Assembly (NCBI GenBank): GCA_037951165.1
Contig: JBBDHG010000015.1
Span: forward strand, 3,412,501 to 3,476,500
Origin: Lophius americanus
Taxonomy: Eukaryota; Chordata; Actinopteri; Lophiiformes; Lophiidae
Direction: 5' to 3'
Length of the DNA: 64,000 bases
Shown here: positions 13,213 to 24,819 of the stretch, in pieces
Position numbering within the stretch: the stretch's first letter is position 1
Layout: every line of letters begins with the position of its first letter
Notes under the pieces: model-generated
Told to the model about the DNA's origin: nothing
Seen by the model: the letters and a program-made list of their open reading frames with translations, nothing else
Databases searched by the model: none
Position numbers and translations under genes: made by a program

Positions 13213-14172
13213 ATTTAATTTATAATGCACTTTACATTTGGATCAAATCTCAAAGTGCTACAAAGCAAAAGCAGATAAAAGCATCAATAAAAAATAAAAT
13301 AATAACTATAAAAAAAGCCTGACCAAACAGCAGCAATGTTAATAAAGGTTATAGGTTCTGCTAAAAAGGAAAGTTTTAAGTCCTTTTTTAAATGTGTCAG
13401 TCGTCTGTGGAGCCCTGAGATGGTCAGGGAGGGCATTCCACAGACGAGGGGTGGCAGAACAGAAGACCCGATCACCCATGGTGCTGAGCTTAGTCCGGGG
13501 AAGGAGGAGGCGGTATGAGTGGGTAGAACGGAGGGATCGTGTTGAGGTCAGTGGGGTGAGTAGTTCTTTTAGGTAGGGGGGTGCGTTACCATGGATGCAC
13601 TGGTGAGTGAGGAGAGAGATCTTATAATCAATCCTGGTGGAGATGGGAAGCCAATGAAGGGAATGAAGAACAGGGGTGATGTGTTCGTGTTTACAAACTC
13701 TCATCAGGATCCTTGCAGCACTGTTTTGAACATACTGAAGTCTTTGAAGACTTTTATCAGGGATCCCGATGAGAAGTGAGTTACAGTAATCCAGTCTGGA
13801 GGAGACAAATGCGTGGACCAGCTTTTCAGCATCACTCAAGGTGAGTGAAGAACGGAGTTTCGAGATATTTCTGAGATGGTGAAAGGAGATCTTTCAGATG
13901 TGTCTGATGTGGGATTCAAAAGTGAGTTGAGGGTCAAATCTTACACCGAGGTAGGTGACTGATGAAGAGAGGGGAATGTCGTGACCAGAGAAGGTAATGC
14001 TGGTTTTGGAGGAAGACTGGGCTGATGAGGGGTGCCAATTAAAATAGCTTCGGTTTTGGAGCTGTTCAACTGGAGAAAGTTGTTTTTCATCCACACCTTT
14101 ATCTCCTCCAGACAAGCGCGGAGAGTTGAACAATGTTGATCCTTCACTCAAGTCTTTACGTTCTCTTTTCAT
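13176..14172 (-). mobile_element. 5'-truncated L2/CR1-like LINE, reverse transcriptase C-terminal part
   Basis: Minus-strand frame 13339-13839 reads HAFVSSRLDYCNSLLIGIPD, LQRLQYVQNSAARILMR, LHWLPISTRIDYKISLL and PRLWNALPDHLRAP, the standard C-terminal region of fish L2/CR1-type LINE ORF2. Upstream, in shifted frames, are NFLQLNSSKTEAILIG and VTYLGVRFDP (about 13894-14150). The copy ends in an (ATT)n tail, visible as (AAT)n on the plus strand at 13176-13210, typical of these LINEs. The 5' part is missing and frames are broken; this is not a host gene. Confidence 0.88.
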
Positions 14173-15930
14173 CCATCTGTGTTTAAATCGTTAGTATAAT
14201 CCTCCACCTCACTAACCTCTTTTATTCACACATTGCTGCTTATTTTATATTTGTATTCATTTCTATTCTAAATTTCTCTGCAACATTGGCTTAAATACGT
14301 GCTACACAAATAAACTTTATCATTTTGTGGGAGCATGCTTGTATGGGCTTATGTGCATTCTTTTGTGTGTGTGTGCAGAAACGTGCGTGGTGTTTTGGTG
14401 TGTGTGTTCGCGTCTGCCTGTCTGACCGTGTTGTGTTCCAGTAATGACATCGGAAGCTGGCAGGGCTTTATGTCTCCCAGGCTGCATTCAGAGGGACTAG
14501 GCAGTCTCCCCAAACTGGGCTGTCAGGGAAAATGGACCGAGCCACTGAATCGGCAAACTGCAGAGCAGAGGAGACAGATGAATGGGAGTGCAATGAGATA
14601 AGGGAGGAGAGAGAAGGATGATGAGGGAAGAAGAAAAAACAAAGATGATCATATCCAGAAATTGACATGTAAGGGGAGGGATTAGGACAAAAGTAGCCCG
14701 ACACCAAGAGATCTGCAGTTGGAGGAGCACAAATTGAGGACAAATTGTGGCCTCCTGAGCGGGGGCAGAGTATTGTGAGCCTGAGGAGGGGTAAAAAAGT
14801 GAAGTGAATGAAGGCTGAGGAATGATGGGGAAGCTAGGAGAAGCCCAGAGGATATAGAAGCAGGCAGCAGAAAAGGTTTGGCTGACATTGAGGCATGTGG
14901 AGGACCAGAGGGGGGTGACAGGAGAGAATTGTAAATGAAGCAAAGAGGAGCCAGAGAGGCCGGGGACAGAGGGGGCAGTTTGGGCGAGAGCAAAGGGGTT
15001 GGGGCGGTAGCATTTGGCTGGTATGACTAAGAGATGATGCCCGGACGAGTGATGCACTCTGTTGTGTTTTCATTAACCACAGGAGATTGTCAGCGGGGCG
15101 GGGCAGCGGGCACGGAGTGTCTAAAATTAAACTGATGAGGGTTCATCACTGGGGAGAACCTCCCTCATTATACAGACCAGAGACAGAATGAGAGCTCACA
15201 CGGATGGATCCATTGTTCCCAGCAGCAATGCCAGGTCACACTACCCTGCAACGCATCCACAACAAACCTCCGCATGAACAAAAGAACAAAAGTTCCTACT
15301 GAGAATAATCGCTTACATTTAGAGCTCCAGACAGATTTGGCCCCGTCGACTGTAATGAAATCAAGACAGAATGTAGCTAAAACTACTATGAGGTGACATT
15401 AGTACAAAAACAGTATGCCAATGTTTACCAGTCCTGGCTGATGGTGCCTAATCTGTTCCACATTGTATGACATCTTCTTAGCAAGTAGGGTTGGGCTCTG
15501 AAGTAACTGGTCCTAAGGGTACCATCCAAATAAGGTGGACTCTAATGTGTACATATTAGATGCCAAGGGGGCAATTGCTTTGCAATTTTGCTAATGCAAG
15601 GCAACATATTGTCAATTATATATTGAGAAAACACCTGATAAAAGCCTAAAATGTTTCTAAAAGCTGGAGGGTGAACCTTGTTTGATGATACAAGTCACCA
15701 GTCGGCAGCTCGGAGGACAACAACAGCCAGCTGAGCTCGATTGTGGGGGGTCGACCCTTCGATGAATGAAAAAACTTTGAGTAATACTTCAAACACTTTA
15801 TTTACATTACATTTGATTAATTAATAAGCTCCATCTCCCGACACATTATGCAACCTCCTCTTTTGTCGTCCCCCTTTTTTCTCCTGCTTGGCAGCTCTAT
15901 CTCCAGCATCATTCCACCACTATATCCACT
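14173..15930. other. intergenic, no gene recognised
   Basis: 14440-15240 is purine-rich on the plus strand with relatively balanced base composition; it gives long pyrimidine-coded shadows on the minus strand (Ser/Pro/Leu-rich). No domain seen. Could be conserved non-coding DNA, untested. Confidence 0.5.
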
Positions 15931-15934
15931 ATCC

Positions 15935-16260
15935 CTCATCACGTGTCCGACCATCGTCTCCGAGAAGTGGGCTGTTGCTCTGATGTGTTAATTTGTTATC
16001 CTGTCCATCCTCATCACTCCAAAAGAATATCTTTAACATTTTCAACTCTGCCACCTCCAGCTCTGCCTCCTATCTTATGCTCAGTGTCACCATCTGTAAA
16101 CCAAACAACAGTGCTGCTCTCACGACCATCTTGGAAACCTTTCCCTTCACTCTTGCTGCTACACTTCTGACACAGATAACTCCCAACACGCCACCCTGTC
16201 TGCACTGCGCTTCTTAACTCATTTTCCACACTCGCTGACGCTGTGAACAGTTGCCCCCTT
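15935..16260 (-). mobile_element. LINE reverse-transcriptase C-terminal fragment (antisense)
   Basis: On the minus strand one frame reads ARVKGKVSKMVV, then LFGLQMVTLSIR, a stop, and EAELEVAELKMLK. This matches the C-terminal region of a fish LINE that typically reads KGKVYKTVVRPAMLYG...EAELEVAELKMLR. Broken by stops; dead copy. Confidence 0.75.
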
Positions 16261-16269
16261 GGATTAGAG

Positions 16270-16520
16270 TAGATTATTGTGGAGTAGTGCTACCTCTTCT
16301 TCTTCCTCTTTGTGTTTCGGCTTCTCCCTTTCGGGGTCGCCCAGGTTACCTGTTTCCGTTCATATGTTGGTATCCTGCTGGCTAACCGTACCAGTAACAG
16401 TATTAGTTATATAAGTCGGGCCCCAACTTATACGGTTTGGAAATCGGCATGTGTTATGCCTATCTATTTAGCATAGATTTTACGCCGGATGACGGGCACT
16501 AGAGGTAGACTGGCTTGTGA
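16270..16520 (-). mobile_element. LINE end fragments, antisense
   Basis: Minus strand reads GGCGACCCCGAAAGGGAGAAGCCGAAA with AAGAAGAAG, a typical 3' end of the same LINE type as the 51.7-52.2 kb remnant. The motif TTTTACGCCGGATGACGGGC at about 16486 is antisense 5' leader sequence of that family. Order suggests rearrangement or two insertions. Confidence 0.5.
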
Positions 16521-18469
16521 AATCTTTGTGGCTACTTCTGAGTAGTGGTAAATTGCAGATATTGGTTCAAAGCTGCCCAATCCCAGTATCTGTTAACCTA
16601 TTATCCGGCAAAAATGTCAGCAACAGGCAATCCTAAAAAATCATCTTATAAAAGTTTGATCACAAAGTCCAGCAAAGCTCTTTGGACCATTCATGACATG
16701 ATTCAGTGACATGACTCAAGTGGTAGAGCAGTCATTCAGTAAGAAAGAACAAAGAACACAATCTTTTGCTCTGAATGTCTGTTGCATGGTGGTGCCTTGG
16801 TCTCTTCCACTGATGAATGAATAAGTGAACCCTGGCTTGAGTTTTATGCTTTATGCTTTATACTAAATGCTTTTAGTAGTCAGTCAGACTAAAAAGGTGT
16901 TACAGTTCACTCCATTTACCACTTGCATTCTTCCTTCTGGGAAACCTGGAAGGCCACCAACGGATTTGGAAGGAAGACATTTGACACCTGAAAATAACAG
17001 GGCTTGAAACCCATCATACACAACAAGAGGGCAACAGGCAAGATACAAAAAGAACACATGAGCAACACTTCCTAAAGCGGAGAGTTGAGAATAATAGTAA
17101 TGGTCAAGACAAGGATATGGACTCAGAGACAAACAACCTGGACCAATGGTCATCTGAATTTAAATGCAGCTTAGAAACATTTATAAGAGACGAATCAGAG
17201 CGGGTTCAGATGTGAACAGAGCGGCTCATGCCCGGTGCACAGATTCTGTTGAGACAGGAGAACGCTCAGAAGGAGGTGAAGTCACAGTTCCCTCATCGCC
17301 TCAGCATCTATTCAAGAACTCAGCTCACTGTTAGCAGGTTCACTGCTTTGATGAAGGTGTGGTTGTTGGTTAAGTTGAGACAAGGACTGTGGCTGGTAAG
17401 GTACAAGGTTTGGACGGGAGGCTCTGGCTTGAAAGTGAGATTTATTTCAAGCTGTCATTTACATTTAATCATATATACACATGTCATATTGTGTTTGTGT
17501 GCGTTGAGTTTTTCAGTATGCACGCCTTTTTATTGGCGTATAAAGCAGAATTTAACTAAGATATTTTTTTACGAGAAATATATCCATGGGACAATTGTCT
17601 GTTCTCTAAAAACTGGGACCCAAAAAATATTAATTTATGCAGCTTTCTTGCAACAGTTAACGGCTGTAAAATTATATCCAGACGTTGCTCGTGATGCAAC
17701 GACATTTGAGCTGCTGATGATTTGATGATGACGTCAATGAGCTTAGCATGTAGTTTGTTTCCTGGTAAAAGCATCCAATGCTGATGTTTGAGAGCGAAAA
17801 CATCAAAAGTGATTCGGTGTCAGACTGAAAAGGTGTTAATCTCAGCTAGGAAGGTAAGGAGCTCAGCATTAATGCAGCTTGTTGGTGATACAGCTTAGTC
17901 ATTTTTTTTTATTCAACTAGAAAATTAAATTCTAGTATAGAAGTATATAGAGAATACAAAAAATATTTACTGAATTTACTTAATTCTCAAACGTTATTCA
18001 TCAATGTAGCTTCTTGAATTGTATTTGCAGTCATGTAAATACATAGTACCCCATGATCAACGAAGTAAGATTGTTTTTTTCCGAGAATGAAGCTTATTTT
18101 AAAGCCGGACTTTTGCCTTTATTCTCAGAAATAACACAACTTTCTTTTTTCGTATGACCCTAATCATCTTCTGTACAATCAGAATACTGAACGTAAATGC
18201 AGTTTATTGGACTTACAGGTTTATAACAATCTGTGTGGTGAATGAGTGGATTGGTTTGTAGCAGCTGAAACGCTGCACAAACATAAAACAGTTTAAAAAG
18301 TTGAATACAAAAATATTTAATACAATTTTCTAAAAAAGTGATTACTTTTTTTATAAAATTAGATACAAATTAAAGGACTCTGAGGAGAAATGTTTAAAAA
18401 TATGGTAATCACTTTTGACATTTACTGAAAAAAACACCACTGATTTTGGGAAAAGCTTAGTTGTTTTTT
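16521..18469. other. intergenic, no gene recognised
   Basis: AT-rich. The open frame near 17228-17725 has no domain signature and I do not call it. Confidence 0.5.
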
Positions 18470-19170
18470 AACACTAGTGGGAGCCTCATTGCAACAACTT
18501 TTCTCAACCGCCGGTCAGATTCAGTCCAAATTTGGGGTATAGGAATTGACTGGAGGAGATAAATTTTCTGCATATAATATATTTTACTCTAATAATTCAT
18601 ATTTTACTCAATAGGAGAACTTTTCTACTTAAAAAATACACTCTGACAAAACTTAACTTGCTAAGAGGGGTTCAATCACGGTGATAGCTTGTGCAACGCA
18701 GGGGACCGTGGGCTTTTCAGGGATATATCCTAGTTGTCGGGGGACGTCAGTGTAAGCCTAATTGATTTATATTGATTGTGTTGTAAATATTATCTCATCT
18801 CATATTAATGCTCCCAATTAAGCCAAGAATAGTAAAAACTGTGTTGCCGCTCTAATGCATCAACGGGAGACAAAATTTATTTTGTATATATTTTTGATAC
18901 AAACAGTCTCTGGCTTTGATAGTCTTGTGACCTTCACCAGCCTTCTTTGAGAGACTAAGCTATTTCGTTTTATTTATTTGGTTTCTTTTTCCTAGAAGAG
19001 GAGGAGCCTCAAGGTTTTGGGCAATAATTTCTCAACAGTTGTTCCGACGTATTACAAATTTTGTGCATATCAATCCACTCAAGGAGCTCCGTCTTGTATA
19101 AATCATATTACGTTGTAATTGTTCATATTTTATACTTAAGAGGGGCTTACTTGGAAATAACACCTTTTTT
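18470..19170 (+). repeat. unassigned dispersed repeat family, copies 2-3 (long, degenerate)
   Basis: Contains CAACTTTTCTCAACCGCCGGTC, ACAATAGGAGAACTTTTCTAC-like steps, GGGGTTCAATCACGG, TTGTGCAACGCAGGGGACCG, GGGCTTTTCAGGGATATA and TGTCGGGGGACG, then again AATAATTTCTCAACAGTTG and ATATCAATCCACTCAAGGAG. It looks like a degenerate unit of about 150-300 bases repeated within the copy. Confidence 0.55.
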
Positions 19171-19214
19171 CAACCGTTACTTCCCAACCGTATGTAAGAT
19201 AAGATTATTCTTGT

Positions 19215-19425
19215 CATACAGTGTACAATGAAATTACAATGGTCAGATGGAGGGTCAGTCCTGAGCCGCTGTGCCGCTGCGACTGAGGAAACCCAAACAA
19301 GCCCGGAGAGAACGTGCAAACTCAACACAGAAAGGACATGGGACAGACCGGGGTTCGAACCCAAGACCTTCCTGCTGTGCCGCCACCGAGCCGCCGTAAC
19401 TGTTGGATTCTGTCTGTCTGTGTGT
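19215..19425 (-). mobile_element. SINE-like repeat with tRNA B-box
   Basis: Minus strand reads GGAAGGTCTTGGGTTCGAAC followed by CCCGG, GTTGAGTTTGCACGTTCTC and GGGTTTCCTC. The box GGGTTCGAACCC is at 19351-19362. The A-box end is degenerate, so this is a decayed tRNA-like repeat, not a tRNA gene. The 3' part of the same family is at 24320-24440. Confidence 0.6.
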
Positions 19426-19724
19426 AATGCATCTACACAAGGAGATGTCATTTATCTGTGTGTTATTTCTTTATAATAGTTCATACTTTCTCACTTTTTA
19501 TGGCTAATTTACACTTTTTGTGTCTGTAATTTCCCAACCATAAGCCCCAATTTGTTCTCTTCTCTCTCTTCTCTCTCTTATGAAATTCGTCTTTCTCATT
19601 TCTGAGCTCAGAAAAAATAGTGAAATGTATTTATCTTCATCATTGAGTCACCATCAGATCTTATCTCAGCGCATATTGCTGACTTGATAGAAGTAGTTTG
19701 GTTCTCTAAGATTATTAATAAGTC

Positions 19725-19830
19725 ACATTTATTTTAAGCACTTCAATCAGGGGAATTGCTTAGACAAAACAGGGGATTGGGGGCTTTTCAGGAATATACC
19801 CATTCTGACGGGGATGACAGCCTCGGCCGA
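19725..19830 (+). repeat. unassigned dispersed repeat family, copy 4
   Basis: CTTCAATCAGGGGAATTGCT, AACAGGGGATTGGGGGCTTT and TTCAGGAATATACCC, then CTGACGGGGATGAC, the best preserved core of the family. Confidence 0.65.
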
Positions 19831-21140
19831 GTTTAAGGCGAGTGATGAGTAAACTACTGAACCCCCTTCAACGGAACCTACTGTATGAGATTTAAAATGA
19901 CATATTTTTAGCTGATTACACACTGAAAACATGAATGTTATGAATATTATATCCCCTTTTAATCAAAAAGTTGCCCCTAAATTTTCATCACTGAACCTTT
20001 GAATATGTACTTATATCTATTCCATGTTTTTCTCTGCCTTACTAAACCTTGTAGCATTGTAGGTTGCTGCTGAATTTTTTTTTGTTTTGCGTTGACCTTT
20101 GTCAGGACAAATTACGAAACAATTTGTATATCACAAGAAAACCCGAAACATCCTCCCAGCTCATATTCATCCTCAACAAATCCCATCAACTAAACCATGC
20201 CATTTCCTCCGGACCTTTGTTCGGTTCTGTATGTGACATCCATCCCACAACATCAGACTGATCAATCACCACGCTGCCTCACACTGCCGCCATTGTTAGC
20301 GCCCTCTCAGAGTCAAGGCATACACTGACAGCCTCTGTTTGCATCCTTCAGCGGGCATGGAACAGAGCCTATAGTCCTCTCTTTGTCCGCCCCGCCCGTA
20401 TTGACGGAATCTGAAAGTAAGCAGATTTGCAACGGATATTAACAGTAGGCTTGCAGAACAATTGCGCAGAGAAGTACGGCGTAAGGTTGAGAACAAATGT
20501 GTCTTTATGTCCTGTGGGGGCCTTGTTCTGAGAATGGACGGGTGGAGAGGATGGGGAAATGTTGGGGGGGTTGTATTGTCGCAGGCTGGAGATGGAGGAG
20601 GGAATATGTGTTCACACTCACGCTCAGCAACCGAGTCAGACGACATGAGCTCATATTGACAAGCAGCCTTTGGTAGAAGGCCTAGCTTGCTGAGGGAGAT
20701 AAAAGGATAACATCATACGCGAGAACACACACAAACTCACACACAGCCTCATCAAACATCTTCTACTGCACCAAATGAGCACCTGGGGAGTCAGCACTGT
20801 ACATCTCTATCTTCTGCTGGGGTGGTCTTCCTCTCCTCACTGCCAATGAGGGAGGTTTTCTCTAAACAGCTGCATCCTTCCATCTTTGAGGGAATCACGC
20901 GGGGTGTTATTGGTCCGTGTTCCGGGCCGTCTCTTCTGACTCACCGTTTCATCTGCAGCAGTAACAGTAAAAGAAAAATCTGATTTACAAAATGTTGTAT
21001 TTAATGGAAAATAATAAATCTTAATTATGCTAGCGCAGCCTTGTGGTAAAGCATGGTTTGAGAAAACTATGACCCTCATTAAACTCATTTGGTCCGTTTA
21101 GTAGGTTCTCACATTATTTAAGATGCCCTTTCCTCTTTCT
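19831..21140. other. intergenic, no gene recognised
   Basis: 20270-20660 has higher GC and lacks obvious repeats; it could be conserved non-coding DNA. Open frames on both strands there have no recognised domain. Confidence 0.5.
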
Positions 21141-21154
21141 CAGGGGTGTCTTTG

Positions 21155-21260
21155 ACCCATGTGTCCCTCAGGGCTCGATCCTTGGCCCTTTACTCTTTAG
21201 CATATACTGGTACATTCTGCCTCTGGGTCATTTTATAAACAGCTTCAGTCAGATTTTTTA
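21155..21260 (+). mobile_element. L2/CR1-like LINE reverse transcriptase fragment
   Basis: One plus-strand frame reads VPQGSILGPLLFSIYWYILP then LGHFINSF, the RT palm motif region (VPQGS.LGPLLF) of L2/CR1-type LINEs. Only about 35 codons remain. Confidence 0.7.
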
Positions 21261-22389
21261 ATAAGAAATAGAGACTAAAAATGAGCTCAACCAAACAGTT
21301 GAGCAGGACATTAAAGGGTTTACAAACCCGAGTTCGTTCTTTCATCTTCTTGTGGAGGTTAGAATGCATTATGCTGTCTGAAGTTCAGCCCGCATTTGGA
21401 TTTTGGAACATTCGGTTCTAAGTTATATGGCATTTAGAATTTAGTTTTTAATTTAATAAAATGGATTTATGTTCTTCATCCCTTTTTAAACATTTTGTTT
21501 TCATATTTAATGGCAAAGTACAATTTTAGGAAATAGAAGATCATATTTATTTAAGTGAATCAGAAAAATTATAGGTCCCACAGAACTTGAATAAAGGGAT
21601 AAAAGATTTGACAACTAATTATTACCATTCTTTTAATCAAATGTCACCAAAAAAAACCACTAAATTAAGTCCTACATCATTCTTATATGTTGAATGTAGA
21701 ATAACAAAGTTAAATTTCATTTATTGAATATAGTTAAGTTGCATGTACTAAACACAAATATGCAATCTAAAAAACAGTCAATATTACATTAATGTGAATA
21801 AACGTCCTTGTTTTGATTGTCAGAAATCAAACTGATTAATTTCTTTTAACATAAGAAAGCCTTGTTATGCATACAACATAAATGTTTCATTTCTTACAGC
21901 TTGTCTCATTACTTTTAATTTAAATTTTTGAAGTGCCAACCGCCAAATATAACAGGTAGTGGCAATAATTTCATTTTATTCGTATTCTTTTTGTTATTTT
22001 GGGAAACTAACCCGAGGTTTGATTCTGCGAAGTGGACATTGTATTTTGCATTTTTTAATAAAAAAAAAAAGATCAAATAAAGCAGATATAAGATAGAATA
22101 TTTTTCTTAAAAAACACAGTTCTTATGTAAAAAAAACAAACATAGAAACAAATTTTCAAATGTAAAAAAAAATTATTTATTCTGGAATCTTCAAGGATTA
22201 CTATAATCTGGATGAAAGAAAATCAACACAAACATACTTTTTCCACTTGCAAAAATAGTGAGTAGTAATAGTATGTTATTTCGCATTACAGCATAGGGAT
22301 ATATTTATTGCTGGGTGAAATGTTCCTATTAATGTCACCATGTATATGATAAGATCATTTCTCATCATTAACATCAACATTATAATCTC
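21261..22389. other. AT-rich intergenic, nothing recognised
   Basis: Very AT-rich with short A and T runs; no coding or repeat call possible. Confidence 0.5.
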
Positions 22390-22530
22390 CATCCAGTCCT
22401 TATCTATCGCTGCGTCTCCTGTGGAGGGTTACAGGGGCTGGAGACCATCCTAGCTGACATTGGGAGAGAGGCAGGGTGCATCCTGGGTAGGTTGCCAGGT
22501 CATCAGTGGGTTAAAAATAGACACCTTAAC
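22390..22530 (-). repeat. short interspersed repeat fragment (inverted)
   Basis: GGCTGGAGACCATCCTAGCT, GACATTGGGAGAGAGGCAGG and GTGCATCCTGGGTAGGTTGC: inverted 3' half of the family with direct copy at 24320-24440. Confidence 0.7.
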
Positions 22531-23188
22531 ACTGATTGCACTAGAGGCAATTATTACCTGGGAGATTTATAGAAAGACAATGTAGCACCTTGAAACAAAT
22601 ATGTTTTTCGTATCCATGTAATCAAACAATGTTTATATATTTATTCATGAATGCATTTGTAATGAAGACTTGTTTAACTGTTTAATTGTTTGTTGCGGGG
22701 TGACCCAAAAACTACAGAACAGATTTCCTGATGCAGGTGAAGAAGCACATTTTTTTTCCATCTTTCTTCAAATTTTTCTTAACCTAGATAGGGAGGAGGC
22801 AAGCTAACACACACAGTGGATGCTGATAAATGTAAGCTTTCATTCATGCAATTGTATATGTAGTTTCTATGTAGTGTAAAAAACAGCAGTATAATGTCAT
22901 CACTCTGGGAGTACAACTGGTTTTTGAATGATTTATATTTAGCGTGTGTTGGTTAGCTGGTGGCAGCCAGTGAGTCCTGTTGCTAGGAGAGATGTAACTC
23001 CATTCTCTTCCATTGGCCAGAAAGACCAGGATGTTGATCCAATAAAAGCACCGCAGCAGACGGACCGCCGTAACCATCCAGACATTATTATTCTGGTGTC
23101 TTTGACTGCGGTTCAAGTGGACTGAAATTACCTGCTGCAAAGGTCGACAGCAAGGACAATGAAACTGAGGGGAGGTGGTTGAGCTTCG

Positions 23189-23292
23189 GGTTTGAACACA
23201 CAGATGGGTGTATTTGGGTTTGCACACACAGATGGGTGTATTTGGGTTTGCACACACAGATGGGTGTATTTGGGTTCGCACACACAGATTTG
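23189..23292. repeat. 28-bp tandem repeat, about 3.5 copies
   Basis: Unit TTTGCACACACAGATGGGTG plus TATTTGGG, with near-identical copies. Because 28 is not a multiple of 3, the translation rotates through three frames. Confidence 0.93.
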
Positions 23293-23824
23293 TAAGCTAG
23301 CATGCAGTAGCTCATGCAGATGATAAAACATGTAAGATAAGAAGTTCTTACAATTGAGCTGGTGGGTGTTATTTATCTCAAAACTTACAAATAGACAACA
23401 ATCAACCTTTTTCCCCCTCCGGACAATCATCAGTGACGATAAAAGTTGGATCCATAAAACTTTTTGAAAATGCGCTTGGACCCATCCACCCGAAATATCC
23501 CCAAAAAGTGGGGGATATCATGGAATTATCAATGCTGCCTCCGCAGATCCTTCGTACACATGCAGTAACTCAAACTATTCAATGGATCATTTTCAATTTC
23601 AATACCCGCATGGACCTTGGTGCGAGGAAGAACTATAGTGATTTTTGCAAAGGTCTGTTACAAATTTGCGCCACCAGGGGGGGTTTTCACTTCTGAATTC
23701 TGACTCAATGATCAGAGCTTTTTTTTTTTCTTCTTTTTGTCACATCTCCTATTTTCACACAGACTATTGTGTACAAACACCTCTGAGAATAAACTAAACC
23801 CAAACTGGCATGCCTGACTCCAAG

Positions 23825-23900
23825 GTATGTACCTGAAAAGCCCCCAATCCCCTGTATTGTACAAGCAAGTTGTCAAGCTGGCACCACAATTAGGATCCAC
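23825..23900 (-). repeat. unassigned dispersed repeat family, copy 5 (inverted)
   Basis: CCTGAAAAGCCCCCAATCCC followed by CTG and TTGTACAAGCAAGTTG: the reverse complement of the GGGGATTGGGGGCTTTTCAGG core. Confidence 0.6.
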
Positions 23901-24319
23901 AAGCACGACTAATACAACGTCTGGTGAATACACTCTTTACTCGTAAGGGCAGGCAAACAATAACCGAGGAAGCAGGCAAAAATACAAGGTTTCTTACAAG
24001 CAGAGATCAGAACCATGGAACACTAGGAATTACGCTGGATAGGTTGGCACAATGGAACAACACGATCTGGCACAGGTGGGAAGGTGAGCACAGCTTAAAT
24101 ACACTGAGGCAGAGGCTTAACAGGACGCAGGTTTTATCAATCAAGGGTGGAGAAGCAATCAGGAAACCACATGACAACAAACCTAATTACAAGGCATGAC
24201 ACAAGTCCCCCGATTGAACTGCTCAAATGAATTTGAAAATATGTCCAAAAATCGTTATTTTCTGGAAATACTCCCCACATTGAGTAAAATATGAACTATT
24301 TGAGTAAAGCATGATAAAT

Positions 24320-24440
24320 ATACTGCGATGAACTGGCGACTTGTCAAGGGTGTATCCCGCCTCTCGCCCGAAGTCAGCTGGGATCCAACCCCCCGTGACC
24401 CTGAACAGGATAAGCGGTAGATAATGAATGAATGAATGAT
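24320..24440 (+). repeat. short interspersed repeat, 3' part, direct
   Basis: GAACTGGCGACTTGTCAAGG, GTGTATCCCGCCTCTCGCCC, GTCAGCTGGGATCC, GACCCTGAACAGGATAAGCG and a short (ATGA)n end. Common dispersed repeat of fish genomes. Confidence 0.75.
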
Positions 24441-24819
24441 AAATATAAGACTGATGTCTTCGAGTTCATTTATATACATGACATTTGGACACAATTTGAA
24501 CAATTGTTCGTAAGTGAAGTAAATTATGAACTAGTAAAATAAACACAACTACATCTCCTTGATTTGATTCATGCGCACCAACTTTGGATTAAATGGGACT
24601 GAGAGCTCCAGAAGGCAACAAACTAGTTGCCAAACTTTTTGATTTTGCTTTGTTATTTTATGCCTGTCGCCAGTGGCAACCATTCAGACACAAATAAACG
24701 ACAAAACTTTTTTTTTTTAAACACCCATTCCAATTATTTAAAAAAGAAACAATGAAGCAGTAAGGTGACAGAAAAAAAAACATAAGAACATCAGTGACAG
24801 TAGCATTGTGGAGGTGGGA

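Noticed and set aside
13339..13839. 166-codon minus-strand frame as a possible host gene
   Set aside because: It is the C-terminal part of an L2/CR1-like LINE reverse transcriptase, 5'-truncated and ending in an (ATT)n tail.
14497..15073. Pro/Ser-rich minus-strand frames up to 186 codons
   Set aside because: Shadow of a purine-rich plus strand; all three minus frames are similarly open, which argues against coding.
19351..19362. tRNA gene from GGGTTCGAACCC
   Set aside because: Only the B-box is intact; the rest is a decayed interspersed repeat.
23189..23292. CRISPR-like regularly spaced repeats
   Set aside because: The 28-bp units are directly tandem with no spacers, in a vertebrate genome; simple minisatellite.
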